Source: a virus
Length of the DNA stretch: 31,536 nt
Reading direction: 5' to 3' (one strand)
IMG/VR virus record: IMGVR_UViG_3300044619_001363
Span: 1 to 31,536 of that record
Shown here: piece after piece, positions 9,055-17,406 of the stretch
How the letters are laid out: each line of letters opens with the position of its first letter
Position numbering within the stretch: position 1 is the first letter of the stretch
Notes under the pieces: generated by a model
What the model was told of the DNA's origin: nothing
Database searches by the model: none
What the model saw: only the letters and a program-made list of their open reading frames with translations
Made by a program: the position numbers and the translations under genes

Positions 9055-9280
9055 TTACGCCAAAAACGCGCTTGAAACCGCTGAAGAACTCAAAAAAAAC
9101 CTTGACAAGTTGCTAAAAATTCAACGTCAAACGATTCATTCCTTGCCGAAAGAAGAACGCGAGAAACTTCAGTTCGTGAATAACGACATTAATCAAATAA
9201 TGAAAGCCGCAAAAGAAGGCGATTTTAATAAACTTCAAGAAATTTCCAACAAATATGCCAGTTCAACTAATAACGACTGA
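9047..9280 (+). CDS. Small helical protein within the tail operon (77 aa)
   Basis: This charged, fully helical protein (LETAEELKKNLDKLLKIQRQ, REKLQFVNNDINQIMKAAKE) is probably a short coiled coil. It overlaps the end of the upstream tail gene by 8 bases and the start of the next by 26 bases, so it is tightly coupled to both. No family is recognised. Possible roles are an assembly chaperone or spacer for tail-tip proteins. Confidence 0.68.
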   Translation: MNNYAKNALETAEELKKNLDKLLKIQRQTIHSLPKEEREKLQFVNNDINQIMKAAKEGDFNKLQEISNKYASSTNND

Positions 9281-11525
9281 ATTTTATGACAATTTCGGGA
9301 ATGGTCCGTTTGCGTCGTACGTTTCAAATGCTGGTGACCAGTTCACGGTTGTCCATACATTGCATACCAACATAAGACTTTCGTCGTTGACGAATCCGTT
9401 GTTCCTGGATCCGTCAATTAACACGATTCAAAGTTCTTCAATTTCATGGTTAACCGAGGGGTTCAGGGTTTCTGACTTGGTTCAATTCACACTTTATTCT
9501 TCAACTGGAACGATAATTCAACAATGGACCACAGCCGTCACGTATGTTGATGACACGATTCTCGATGTTAATTCTGTTCCTTATTGGTACGATTTGACCG
9601 TTGGTGAATTCATTGTGATTGAAGTGACGAATCGAAATCGTGACGACCTTGACGTTTTATTCAACCATGTTCAAAATGGCACGGCTGGGAATCAATATTC
9701 ACTTATTGACGGCGAAGCAACTCGCGCCGTTTTCGTTGGTGTTGACGCTTTATTTCCAGTCGGCGCAACAATTACGGGTTCTTTGGTTGGAAATCAGTCA
9801 GGTCAGTTTGTGTCGTCAGTTATTCTTGAAAAGTTGGCGAATCCTTCAACGTATCAAAAAGCCTATTCAATTACAATTCAATACGTCAATTCAGGAATTT
9901 ACGACCAAAATTGGTTTGACACTTCAGGATGTCTTAAAACGTACACCCAGCTTTTGTGGTCAGCTTCAACTGGCGAACTTTCGAATCGTTTTTCTTTGGT
10001 GATTAATCCTGACGCAAACACTGGCTGGTTTAATGAACCGAATAACACGTCGATTTTAGATTCTTCGTTGATTCAGGCAATTGACGAAATGGATTATTGC
10101 ACAACAAAACATTACAAAGTTATTGTTGACGGACCTTCAACAGATTTGGCAATCGGTTCAGCATACGTTTCACTTGACGAAACTTATTACAAAAATCAAC
10201 CGTTAAGTCAAAACAATATCACAATGCTTGTGCCGTCTGAAGATATTCTTTCAGGTGATAAAACAAGTTTTGCAAATGCTGACGGCGCACAATATGAAAT
10301 TCAAAATATTACAATTGCAACGGCTGGAACTGAACACACAATCGAATTTGATTTCGTTCCAAATACACAATTTGACGCATTTATGTCGGCGCGTGAGGTT
10401 GGTGACCGATTGTTTTATTTGTGGATCAAATGCGGAAATTCAAATTTACTCGCGTACGCGGACCAATTAACGTGCGAACCGCCAGTCGGAGCGCCGTTGA
10501 CAATGATTGACAAAACAACGTATTTTGACCATTCAGAAAATATCACAAGTCAAACTGGTGTTCAGGAACAATTTGAATTCAATACTGAAGACGACCTTGC
10601 TTTTTATGGCACTTTTTTACTGACAAAGGGCAACACCTACCAAAGCGTTCAGGCTGTTGTTGAAGCATTCAATTCAGTAACTGAAGACGCGTTCACGTTA
10701 TTACAAGTGAACTTTAATTTTTCAGCCGCGCAAATTTCAGGTGACGGAAGGTATTTATTGAATGAAACGCAAAGCGTTATTTCTTCGCTTCCAAACACGT
10801 CAGTAAAAAGAAACGCAACGATTCAACTTGTTCCGTCACTTGACACGCCAACTGAATACGGCGTTTCGGTTTATTTCCCTTTCCTTTTGCGTTGGGAATA
10901 TTGGCTTCAGCAATTGAACGCTTCGACAGACTTTTATCCGGATCAAAACAAGAATTGGTTTCCGTACGATAACACTGGCGACTGGTCAACTCGCCTTCGA
11001 ATCACTTTGACTGACGACCTGACGCACGATTTTACTGAAGAAATCACAATCAAAGATTACGATAGCGAACCAATTATCGACCAAACAATTGAACTTTACG
11101 TCGATTCAACAAACCAAAATGTTGGAATCGTTACCGAAGGTCAATTAATGCGAGTTGTTGCGACGCATACGCTTAACAATTTAACCGCTTGGAATCAATC
11201 GGAAATTTGGGGAATGATAACCGTCGAACCTTTTGAAAGCGGTCAACGTTGGATTCTTTCGTCGGTTGTTCCTTACGATAATAACGTCAATAACCCTCTT
11301 TATCCGTTATCTGGATCATTGGTAAATATCAGTTTCCCAACGCCTAACGTTGCGGTAATGGAATGTTTTTTCGATCCGACGCGAATAAATTTGGAAAATG
11401 GTGTTAAATTTACTACAAAAATCAAAGGCTGTAACGATTCACCTTTTGTTGTGATTGAAAAAACAACGACAGACGGCGACACGAAAACGACAACAGACGG
11501 CGACATTAAAACAATATCTTTGTAA
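9255..11525 (+). CDS. Large beta-rich tail/baseplate protein with a C-terminal KTTT repeat (756 aa)
   Basis: The product is dominated by beta-strand patterns, with many Thr/Ser/Asn and aromatic residues (LRITLTDDLTHDFTEEITIK), as in tail-tip and fibre-base proteins. The start ATG (9255) lies inside the small upstream ORF. The C-terminus is odd: after a cysteine-containing end (KGCNDSPFVVIE) there are two 8-residue repeats, KTTTDGDT and KTTTDGDI, then KTISL and the stop (11460-11522). The same kind of tail is found on the 48-aa ORF at 11813. No catalytic motif is seen. It most likely belongs to the tail tip or baseplate periphery. Confidence 0.8.
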   Translation: MPVQLITTEFYDNFGNGPFASYVSNAGDQFTVVHTLHTNIRLSSLTNPLFLDPSINTIQSSSISWLTEGFRVSDLVQFTLYSSTGTIIQQWTTAVTYVDDTILDVNSVPYWYDLTVGEFIVIEVTNRNRDDLDVLFNHVQNGTAGNQYSLIDGEATRAVFVGVDALFPVGATITGSLVGNQSGQFVSSVILEKLANPSTYQKAYSITIQYVNSGIYDQNWFDTSGCLKTYTQLLWSASTGELSNRFSLVINPDANTGWFNEPNNTSILDSSLIQAIDEMDYCTTKHYKVIVDGPSTDLAIGSAYVSLDETYYKNQPLSQNNITMLVPSEDILSGDKTSFANADGAQYEIQNITIATAGTEHTIEFDFVPNTQFDAFMSAREVGDRLFYLWIKCGNSNLLAYADQLTCEPPVGAPLTMIDKTTYFDHSENITSQTGVQEQFEFNTEDDLAFYGTFLLTKGNTYQSVQAVVEAFNSVTEDAFTLLQVNFNFSAAQISGDGRYLLNETQSVISSLPNTSVKRNATIQLVPSLDTPTEYGVSVYFPFLLRWEYWLQQLNASTDFYPDQNKNWFPYDNTGDWSTRLRITLTDDLTHDFTEEITIKDYDSEPIIDQTIELYVDSTNQNVGIVTEGQLMRVVATHTLNNLTAWNQSEIWGMITVEPFESGQRWILSSVVPYDNNVNNPLYPLSGSLVNISFPTPNVAVMECFFDPTRINLENGVKFTTKIKGCNDSPFVVIEKTTTDGDTKTTTDGDIKTISL
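11460..11522 (+). repeat. Tandem 24-bp repeat encoding (KTTTDGDx)2-KTISL
   Basis: Two 24-base units encode KTTTDGDT and KTTTDGDI, followed by a truncated third unit KTISL and the stop codon. A diverged copy lies at 11891-11956, where it ends the 48-aa ORF at 11813-11959 (KTTTTGEN, KTTTDGII, KTRTLI). The two blocks are also similar as DNA, which suggests duplication of a C-terminal module. Confidence 0.8.
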
Positions 11526-11526
11526 T

Positions 11527-11811
11527 ATGGAAAACGATTTGAGAATAATTTCGGGCGGCGCTGGTTCATTTGTTTTGAACGATACGTCTGAATTTACTGG
11601 AAACTTTGACGCAATTGTTGTTCTTGAAGACACAATTATTTCGTCAATTAAAATTGAAGACGTTGACGTAACTTCTGAATACATTGCCAACGCTTCAACC
11701 GCTGTCAAACTTGGTGCAATCATTCGACCAAAGAATCCTAATTCTTTTGAAGTTCCGAACAAATTCAGTTCGGTTCAATTGTCTTCAGGAAGCGTCGTAA
11801 TAGTTTTGTGA
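11527..11811 (+). CDS. Small beta-rich tail protein (94 aa)
   Basis: The ATG at 11527 lies one base after the upstream stop. An in-frame ATG at 11455 would sit inside the upstream repeat and give a low-complexity basic leader, so I reject it. The product opens MENDLRIISGGAGSFVLNDT and continues with alternating beta strands (FDAIVVLEDTIISSIKIEDV) to an apolar C-terminus (SVQLSSGSVVIVL). It looks like a single small beta sandwich or trimeric beta element of a tail spike or cap. The family is not recognised. Confidence 0.75.
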   Translation: MENDLRIISGGAGSFVLNDTSEFTGNFDAIVVLEDTIISSIKIEDVDVTSEYIANASTAVKLGAIIRPKNPNSFEVPNKFSSVQLSSGSVVIVL

Positions 11812-11812
11812 T

Positions 11813-11959
11813 ATGTTTGGCTTTTTTTACTCGGTTTTATACCCAATTAAGTTTTTCGGCGGCGGTTCGACACCAGTCAACCCATTCGCCAAAACAACGA
11901 CAACTGGCGAAAACAAAACTACAACTGACGGAATAATCAAAACAAGAACTTTAATTTAA
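11813..11959 (+). CDS. 48-aa ORF with hydrophobic N-terminus and duplicated KTTT tail
   Basis: ATG 11813 immediately follows the upstream stop and TAA ends at 11959. The N-terminal half is aromatic and hydrophobic (MFGFFYSVLYPIKFFGGG). The C-terminal half is a repeat module (AKTTTTGENKTTTDGIIKT then RTLI) matching the end of the 756-aa tail protein at 9255-11525. Codon use is typical of the genome. The shared module suggests that the two products bind a common partner or are processed alike. The aromatic N-terminus could dock on the tail or a membrane. The biological role is unknown. Confidence 0.65.
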   Translation: MFGFFYSVLYPIKFFGGGSTPVNPFAKTTTTGENKTTTDGIIKTRTLI

Positions 11960-11966
11960 AATAAAA

Positions 11967-14234
11967 ATGGAAATCAATCAATACCCTTTGGAAAGCTTTA
12001 CATTTCAAGATAATGACTATTATGACATTGATTTTTGGACTGGAAGCGGTTATCAAACTAAAAAAATTCTCGGATCAACAATAAAAGCTGGAATTGCGGC
12101 GGCTGTTGAAACACTATACAACGCCGACGGAAGCATTAATTCCAACCGAGTAATTGATTTGAATAGTCATTTGTTGACATTCAGCGGAACAAATTCAAGT
12201 GAACAATACAAAGTTCAATTCAACGACGGTGCTGGAACTTCTTCAGTTTTCCTTCAAACTTTAGCGCAAATCTATTGTGAATTATTAACAAGCGCCAGTT
12301 CAAATGTTGCTTCGTTTGATTTGAATCCAGTTTCGACACAATTAAAAATTCAAGACGGAACAAATGAATCACGTTTTGAAGTTACAATTTACAATTCAGC
12401 CATTAATTTCAACGACGGTGTGACAAATCACCGAGTTGCGGCGAATGCAAACGGTATTGAAATAAATTCTTCATATTTTTTACCAGCAACAGACGGAACG
12501 GCTGGTCAGTTTATTAAAACTGACGGATTTGGAACATTGTCATGGTCTGACTTGCCAACAACAACCGTTTCATGGGGTGACATTGTTGGAACACTTGCGG
12601 ACCAAACTGACCTTCAAACAGCGCTTGACGCAAAATTAAACGATCCTGAAGGAATCGCGTCACAATACATTCGAGGCGACGGAACACTTGCTGACTTTCC
12701 GACTTTAACTGGTGGCGGTTCGGCTGTTTCACTTTATTTGAATGGCGGCGTTTCACAAGGCACAATTTTAGGCGGTCAATATTATCAACTTTCTAATATT
12801 GCGAACCTTGGACCGAGCGCTGACTTTATTCTAAATGCTGACGGATTGATTGCACAATTCATTACTGACGTTAATGAACCGAATGTTATTAATATTCCAG
12901 CGGGAAACTGGCATACTGAATTTTATTTTAGCGCGTCTTCGGGCGGCGGTGTTCCGAACTTTTATTGTGAAATTTACAAATACGACGGAACAGCTTTCAC
13001 GCTTCTTGGTAGCAATTCAGCAAACCCTGAAAACATTATTGGTTCGGCTGTTGATTTATATTACACCGCTGTTGCAATTCCTGAAACAACTTTAACACCA
13101 ACGGACAGAATCGCAATTCGTGTTTTTATTTCACACGCTGGACGAACGATAACGTTACACACGCAAGACAATAACCTTTCTGAAGTTATAACAACAATTT
13201 CAACTGGTTTAACGGCTTTGAATGGTTTAACTGACCAAGTTCAGTATTTCGCAACCGGATCAACTGGCACTAATTTCAACATTACTTCGTCAGGTGACAC
13301 GCATACTTTCAACATTCCAATTTCAAGCGCGGCAAATACTGGTTTGTTAAATTCAACTGACTATACAAGTTTCAGTGGCAAACAAGACGCAATTACATTG
13401 ACGACAACTGGAACTTCAGGCGCGGCGACATTTATTGGAAACACGCTGAACGTTCCAAATTATTCAAGCGGTACTGATACAAATATTTACAATACTGACG
13501 GAACGCTGACAGCTGACCGAGTAATGACACAAAACAACTTTACTTTAACACTTGACGGCGGAACAACATCAACTGGTTCAAATTTGTTTTTGAAAACAAA
13601 CGCGGCAAATAGAGCAAAAGCGTTAAATTTTCAAGTTGGTTCAGGTCTTCGTTGGAAACAACGCGTTTCAGGTGTTGAAATAGGAAGTGATGACGGAAGC
13701 GTTCTTGCATTTGATTACTATTCTGACGCTGGAACTTTTAAAGGAACAGCGCTTCAATTGAATAGAACTGACGGAAGTCTTCGTTTGAATGGAGCGTACA
13801 ATTTACCGACAGCGGCTGGATCAAATGGTCAGGTAATGCGAACAAATGGTTCAGGAATTGTTTCCTTTCAATCATTACCAGCTGAAGTGCAAGTTGCGGC
13901 AAGTGACGAAATTTCGGCTTTGACCGTTGGTAATGGAAAAACGACATTCAGAATGCCGTACGCAATGACATTGACTGGAATCCGTGCTTCATTAACAACA
14001 GCGCAAACGAGCGGCACAATTTTCACGGTTGACGTAAAACAAAACGGCGTTTCTGTTTTAAGCACGTTGCTAACAATTGACAACACTGAAAGAACTTCAA
14101 CGACAGCGGCAACACCAGCGGTGATTTCAACGAGCGCTTTGACAGACGATTCTGAAATTCGTATTGATATCACTCAAATTGGTGACGGAACGGCAAAAGG
14201 ATTGAAAGTAACTTTATTAGGAACAAGGTCATGA
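11967..14234 (+). CDS. Tail fibre / receptor-binding protein (755 aa)
   Basis: This is the probable host-recognition fibre. It contains fibre-type repeats: YNADGSINSNRVIDLNSHLL (residues about 51-70) recurs as YNTDGTLTADRVMTQNNFTL in the C-terminal third. A second pair is LPATDGTAGQFIKTDGFGTL and LPTAAGSNGQVMRTNGSGIV, the shaft-like segments common in Bacteroidetes and marine phage fibres. The last 110 residues (from SDEISALTVGNGKTTFRMPY) match a widespread C-terminal beta-sandwich of phage fibres that ends in KGLKVTLLGTR. The N-terminal 40 residues probably attach to the tail. The gene overlaps the next ATG by four bases. Confidence 0.88.
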   Translation: MEINQYPLESFTFQDNDYYDIDFWTGSGYQTKKILGSTIKAGIAAAVETLYNADGSINSNRVIDLNSHLLTFSGTNSSEQYKVQFNDGAGTSSVFLQTLAQIYCELLTSASSNVASFDLNPVSTQLKIQDGTNESRFEVTIYNSAINFNDGVTNHRVAANANGIEINSSYFLPATDGTAGQFIKTDGFGTLSWSDLPTTTVSWGDIVGTLADQTDLQTALDAKLNDPEGIASQYIRGDGTLADFPTLTGGGSAVSLYLNGGVSQGTILGGQYYQLSNIANLGPSADFILNADGLIAQFITDVNEPNVINIPAGNWHTEFYFSASSGGGVPNFYCEIYKYDGTAFTLLGSNSANPENIIGSAVDLYYTAVAIPETTLTPTDRIAIRVFISHAGRTITLHTQDNNLSEVITTISTGLTALNGLTDQVQYFATGSTGTNFNITSSGDTHTFNIPISSAANTGLLNSTDYTSFSGKQDAITLTTTGTSGAATFIGNTLNVPNYSSGTDTNIYNTDGTLTADRVMTQNNFTLTLDGGTTSTGSNLFLKTNAANRAKALNFQVGSGLRWKQRVSGVEIGSDDGSVLAFDYYSDAGTFKGTALQLNRTDGSLRLNGAYNLPTAAGSNGQVMRTNGSGIVSFQSLPAEVQVAASDEISALTVGNGKTTFRMPYAMTLTGIRASLTTAQTSGTIFTVDVKQNGVSVLSTLLTIDNTERTSTTAATPAVISTSALTDDSEIRIDITQIGDGTAKGLKVTLLGTRS

Positions 14235-14815
14235 TAATAAACCCATACGTGTATAAAAATCCAGTTTGTGTTCCGACAACTGGCGGTTCTTCATTAATAG
14301 CAAGTGGAACGACAAACGTTTTTGAAGCACCAGCCTATGGACTTTACAATTATTCATGGTCTTCTTTTATTTACACGGCTGGTTTAATTGGTGCGGCGCG
14401 TCAGATTACTGGAATTCAAATTGAAGTTAATGGTTATTCAACGCCTTACACCTTCAACAATCAAACAATAAAACTCGCGCATTTAGCACCAGCAACAACA
14501 ATTTTCGACACCGCACCAGCCATAAATTGGTCGGATATGCCAGTCAGTGACGTGACAATTGTAAAAGAATTCAACTGGATAATTACAGCGAACGGAATAA
14601 TTGACATAAATTTCGACACAAATTTTTGTTACAACGGAACTTCGAATTTAATTATCGGTTGGGAAAATCGTGACGGAACTTGGACTTCGGGGTATGGTTG
14701 GGGCGAAACAATAAGTTCTTCAAGTTCAGGCGCAATTGCTTTTCTTGACGCAAATTACCCAACTGGAAACGGAACAAGAATTTCAAACAGATTGAATTTA
14801 AGACTTAAATATTGA
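14231..14815 (+). CDS. Beta-rich virion surface protein, possible fibre accessory (194 aa)
   Basis: The product begins MIINPYVYKNPVCVPTTGGS, an opening style common in phage virion proteins. It continues as an aromatic, beta-rich domain (ITGIQIEVNGYSTPYTFNNQ, LIIGWENRDGTWTSGYGWGE), a composition typical of carbohydrate-facing or galactose-binding-like folds. It overlaps the fibre gene by four bases (ATGA), so it is coupled to it. It may be a fibre tip, adhesin or fibre chaperone. I cannot assign a family. Confidence 0.75.
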   Translation: MIINPYVYKNPVCVPTTGGSSLIASGTTNVFEAPAYGLYNYSWSSFIYTAGLIGAARQITGIQIEVNGYSTPYTFNNQTIKLAHLAPATTIFDTAPAINWSDMPVSDVTIVKEFNWIITANGIIDINFDTNFCYNGTSNLIIGWENRDGTWTSGYGWGETISSSSSGAIAFLDANYPTGNGTRISNRLNLRLKY

Positions 14816-14819
14816 TAAA

Positions 14820-15050
14820 ATGGTTGACAGACAAGCTTTGGTTGAAGAACTTGAACAATACGGAAACGTTGTTTTTTGCGACGAAAATTCTGAACTTTCT
14901 TATGTTGTTGTAATGTCAGATTGGACAGCTGACGAAGCTACATTCGAAGCAATTGCGAACATTTACATTGTTCCCGATTTTCCTGAAATGTCTGTTTTGA
15001 CATTGGTTGACGGCGTTTTAAAAGCACAATTCAACAAACAAAGAGTTTAA
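14820..15050 (+). CDS. Small acidic protein of the tail operon (76 aa)
   Basis: This acidic protein opens with a helix (MVDRQALVEELEQYGNVVF) followed by alternating strands (ELSYVVVMSDWTADEATFEA, MSVLTLVDGVLKAQF). The size and position after fibre genes would suit a fibre assembly chaperone, but that is inference. It starts four bases after the upstream stop and ends three bases before the next ATG. Codon use is native. Confidence 0.7.
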   Translation: MVDRQALVEELEQYGNVVFCDENSELSYVVVMSDWTADEATFEAIANIYIVPDFPEMSVLTLVDGVLKAQFNKQRV

Positions 15051-15053
15051 AAA

Positions 15054-16226
15054 ATGGCGTGTGATTGTTTAATAGTTACATTTCGTGAACAAGGTGCTTC
15101 AACACAAGTTTATGAACTGAATCCAGTCGGTCAATATTTGGGATTTGATTATTTCGAATTTCCATTCTTTAGCGGCGGCGGCGGTTTATTAACAATTTGG
15201 TACAACGAACCGACGAATCAATGGGTAATGACAAACGCTGGTGTTGGTTCTTTGAGCGGTGTTGTAGGTTATTTTGATAACGTTGACGAACCGCCTTGTG
15301 CGATTGGTGAATGGACAATCATTTCGCCAAAAATTGAACAATTTATTGTTGAAAAATGCGTTGAAGGTTGCACACCAGTTGAAGACAGAATTTTCAGACA
15401 ATACGCTTCGATCCGGTTGCCGCGTGTTTTTGAAGAAGAAGACCGAGGTTTTGCGCGTTGCTGTTGTGTTGTTCCAGTTCTTGCGTCAAGTTCTTCTGAC
15501 ACTTGGAAAAACGATAAAACTTCAGCGTGGATCAAATTATCTTCTTTGACTGACATTGCCGAAGCTAAACTTTATAAAGACGGAATTGAAACAACTTATT
15601 CACCGACGGCGGTTTCATTTGTGAATGAACCTTTTGCTTTTTACTGGACCATTAACTGGAACGACGTACTTAATTCTGACGGCGCTGGGTGTTACACCTT
15701 AAAAATAAGTTATGACATTTCAGGCGTTCAATTGACGTTTACATGGGGAATTTACGAACTGAAGCCATTCACGACAGAAACGGCAAATTTTACAGCGCGA
15801 GTTCGTGCATTTTACAACGATTACAACGAAGTCGAACAAATTGATTTTACGAATTCAATGGTCGAAGACAGCTGTCGTTTTTATGGGTTCATTGGTAACC
15901 GTCAACCGAACATGATAACAGATAACCTAATTTATCAAAATCGGGAAATGAAGAAAGTAATTCGTGAGAATTTGAACACTTACGAAATTATCACTGATCC
16001 AACTTGTGAAGGCATTATTCGAAAGCTGACGGACAATTTGCTTTTATCCGAAAATGAATTATTTTTGTCAGATTACAACGCGGCGAATCATTCGTACCGT
16101 TTTCAGGATTTACCAGCAATAGTTGAAAATTCACCTGAAATAACGTATTACGAAGGTTCACGCGAAGCGAGTTTGAAATGTGTGGCTGGGGACAAATTTA
16201 AAGACCAAAGAACGTATTACAGATAA
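15054..16226 (+). CDS. Cysteine-rich virion protein (390 aa)
   Basis: The protein is beta-rich and has many cysteines (MACDCLIVTF at the start, EKCVEGCTP, FARCCCVVP with three in a row, and later single Cys). That is unusual in a cytoplasmically assembled virion and hints at metal binding or a structural role. The N-terminal region has a Gly-rich loop FFSGGGGLLTIWYN. The C-terminal third is helical and ends near KCVAGDKFKDQRTYYR. It is the last gene of the tail module before lysis. It could be a tail-tip or fibre component. The family is not recognised. Confidence 0.74.
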   Translation: MACDCLIVTFREQGASTQVYELNPVGQYLGFDYFEFPFFSGGGGLLTIWYNEPTNQWVMTNAGVGSLSGVVGYFDNVDEPPCAIGEWTIISPKIEQFIVEKCVEGCTPVEDRIFRQYASIRLPRVFEEEDRGFARCCCVVPVLASSSSDTWKNDKTSAWIKLSSLTDIAEAKLYKDGIETTYSPTAVSFVNEPFAFYWTINWNDVLNSDGAGCYTLKISYDISGVQLTFTWGIYELKPFTTETANFTARVRAFYNDYNEVEQIDFTNSMVEDSCRFYGFIGNRQPNMITDNLIYQNREMKKVIRENLNTYEIITDPTCEGIIRKLTDNLLLSENELFLSDYNAANHSYRFQDLPAIVENSPEITYYEGSREASLKCVAGDKFKDQRTYYR

Positions 16227-16230
16227 AAGA

Positions 16231-16521
16231 ATGGACCAGTTAATTATTCCGATTTTTTCAGTTGTTTTTTCCATTATTGGATATTTTTTGAAGCAAGTTC
16301 ACAGCGACTTGAAAAAGGTCCGCGAAGACCTTCAGAAAGTAGTGACTGAAAACGGAAAGAATCGAGGTCGAATTGAACTCGTTGAACAAGAAAACCGTCT
16401 GAAGCTTCAAAGAATTGAAGAAGTCACGCAAAATGAAATCAAACATTTGGCTGAACAAGTAAATGAATTGACAACGCAAGTTCGTCGATTGATTGAACTG
16501 AACACACGACAAACTAATTAA
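16231..16521 (+). CDS. Membrane-anchored coiled-coil protein of the lysis cassette (96 aa)
   Basis: ATG 16231 follows the previous stop by four bases; a longer in-frame ORF from 16180 would overlap the upstream gene and is rejected. Residues 3-20 form one hydrophobic segment (LIIPIFSVVFSIIGYFL), followed by a charged coiled coil to the end (SDLKKVREDLQKVVTENGKN). This N-anchor plus long coiled coil next to a holin and endolysin resembles accessory lysis proteins such as holin-like or inner-membrane spanin-like proteins. The exact role is inferred from context. Confidence 0.75.
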   Translation: MDQLIIPIFSVVFSIIGYFLKQVHSDLKKVREDLQKVVTENGKNRGRIELVEQENRLKLQRIEEVTQNEIKHLAEQVNELTTQVRRLIELNTRQTN

Positions 16522-16523
16522 AT

Positions 16524-16736
16524 ATGAAAGAATTGAAAGAACGCTGGAATTCAAAGACACCTACATTTTGGAAAAAGGTCCAAAAAATTGGTGTCGCTTG
16601 TGGTATTGTTGGTGCGGCTATTGTCAGCGCTCCGATTGCATTACCAGCCGCTATTGTTTCAGTCAGTGGTTATTTGATTGTTGCCGGATCGTTGACAGCG
16701 GCTTTGTCACAACTTACAAAAGACGACAGCAAATGA
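16524..16736 (+). CDS. Putative holin (70 aa)
   Basis: This is a small, basic-ended protein with two hydrophobic segments, residues about 21-38 (KIGVACGIVGAAIVSAP) and 41-62 (PAAIVSVSGYLIVAGSLTAA), split by a short Pro-containing turn, and a short polar tail (SQLTKDDSK). Size, topology and position next to the endolysin gene fit a class II holin of Bacteroidetes phages, which would permeabilise the inner membrane at the end of infection. The stop overlaps the endolysin ATG (ATGA at 16733). Confidence 0.82.
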   Translation: MKELKERWNSKTPTFWKKVQKIGVACGIVGAAIVSAPIALPAAIVSVSGYLIVAGSLTAALSQLTKDDSK

Positions 16737-17182
16737 AGCTTTCCGAACACGTAACGATTAAAGAATTCGAAAGAAGTGATGTCGCTACGAATTACGGCAT
16801 TGACAACACAATGGATTCGTTTCAAATCGAAAGGGCAATTGACTTGTGTGAAAATGTCTTTGAACCGATTAGAAAGAAGGTAGGCGGTCCAATAAGAATC
16901 AACAGCGGTTATCGTTCACCAGCCGTGAATAAACGCGCTGGTGGCGCGAAGACAAGCCAACATTGCGCTTTGAATGGCGCGGCTATGGACCTGGATCTTC
17001 ACGACCGAGAATTGTTTGAATGGATAATTGCGAACGTTGAATTCGACCAAGCAATTTTTGAATTTGGAAATGACACAAAAGCGCTTTGGTTTCATTTGAG
17101 TTACAATAAAGGAAGAAACCGCCGTCAGGCTTTACGAGCAATCAAAAAAGCTGGAAAGACGGTTTACATTCCATTTGTTTAA
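16733..17182 (+). CDS. Endolysin, M15-type zinc peptidase (149 aa)
   Basis: This is a D-Ala-D-Ala carboxypeptidase-like (Peptidase M15) endolysin that cleaves peptidoglycan cross-links. IRINSGYRSPAVNKRAGG (residues about 55-71) is the typical strand and substrate loop. Zinc ligands are probably His77 (TSQH), Asp86 (AAMD) and His121 (WFHLSY). The usual SxHxxGxAxD spacing is two residues longer here (H-x4-G rather than H-x2-G). I chose ATG 16733 because it overlaps the holin stop (ATGA) and gives a full domain; a longer frame from 16568 would run antisense to sense with the holin. No signal peptide is present, consistent with export through the holin. Confidence 0.92.
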   Translation: MKLSEHVTIKEFERSDVATNYGIDNTMDSFQIERAIDLCENVFEPIRKKVGGPIRINSGYRSPAVNKRAGGAKTSQHCALNGAAMDLDLHDRELFEWIIANVEFDQAIFEFGNDTKALWFHLSYNKGRNRRQALRAIKKAGKTVYIPFV

Positions 17183-17183
17183 C

Positions 17184-17191
17184 TATCTTTG
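17184..17191 (+). promoter_or_regulatory. TAnnTTTG -7 box just after the endolysin gene (weak)
   Basis: TATCTTTG begins two bases after the endolysin stop. It would start a transcript of about 60 nt ending at the terminator 17231-17259, so a small RNA is possible. No TTG-type -33 element lies at the right distance. The 8-mer is frequent by chance in this AT-rich DNA, so confidence is low. Confidence 0.3.
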
Positions 17192-17230
17192 TTTAAGTCT
17201 TGCCAAGGACCAAGTAGATTTTTCAGTTTA

Positions 17231-17259
17231 AACCAATCCGTCAAAGGGTTGGTTTTTTT
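17231..17259 (+). terminator. Intrinsic terminator of the late (structural/lysis) operon
   Basis: AACCAATCC (17231-17239) pairs with GGGTTGGTT (17246-17254) through nine base pairs including one G-U, with a 6-base loop and a following T-run to 17259. It lies 49 bases after the endolysin stop and closes the late operon. Confidence 0.88.
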
Positions 17260-17262
17260 ATT

Positions 17263-17270
17263 TACCTTTG
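17263..17270 (+). promoter_or_regulatory. TAnnTTTG -7 box between two terminators (weak)
   Basis: TACCTTTG lies four bases after the late terminator and about 70 bases before a second terminator. If used, it would drive a short non-coding RNA of about 90 nt (17277-17363). No -33 element at a suitable distance is visible. Confidence 0.3.
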
Positions 17271-17279
17271 AAACGTTTT

Positions 17280-17307
17280 GTTCATAGTCTGAACCCAGTT
17301 GTTCAGA
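17280..17307 (+). ncRNA. Two mutually exclusive hairpins inside a possible small RNA
   Basis: TGAAC at 17290-17294 can pair with GTTCA at 17280-17284 (5 bp, 5-base loop). As part of TCTGAAC (17288-17294) it can instead pair with GTTCAGA (17301-17307; 7 bp, 6-base loop). The region is flanked by a TAnnTTTG box upstream and an intrinsic terminator downstream. No ORF of useful size is present. This is a candidate only. Confidence 0.35.
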
Positions 17308-17333
17308 ATAGTGTTTAATTGTTAGATACAAGG

Positions 17334-17363
17334 AAGCCGATTGATTTTGTCAGTCGGCTTTTT
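17334..17363 (+). terminator. Second intrinsic terminator in the control region
   Basis: AAGCCGATTGA (17334-17344) pairs with TCAGTCGGCTT (17350-17360) over eleven base pairs (one G-U) with a 5-base loop, followed by TTTG. It is the strongest hairpin of the region and lies only 75 bases after the previous terminator, so it either ends a separate small transcript or insulates the early operon. Confidence 0.88.
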
Positions 17364-17406
17364 GTTTCTCTCAAAAAAATAAATTAAAAAAAATTGTGTA
17401 AAAGTA

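Noticed and set aside
11515-11522. TATCTTTG promoter-like box before the 94-aa gene
   Set aside because: It lies within the C-terminal codons of the repeat, only five bases before the next ATG, and has no -33 element.
16568-17182. Endolysin start at 16568 (204 aa)
   Set aside because: The extra 55 residues are the holin gene read in another frame; ATG 16733 has the ATGA coupling and a full M15 domain.
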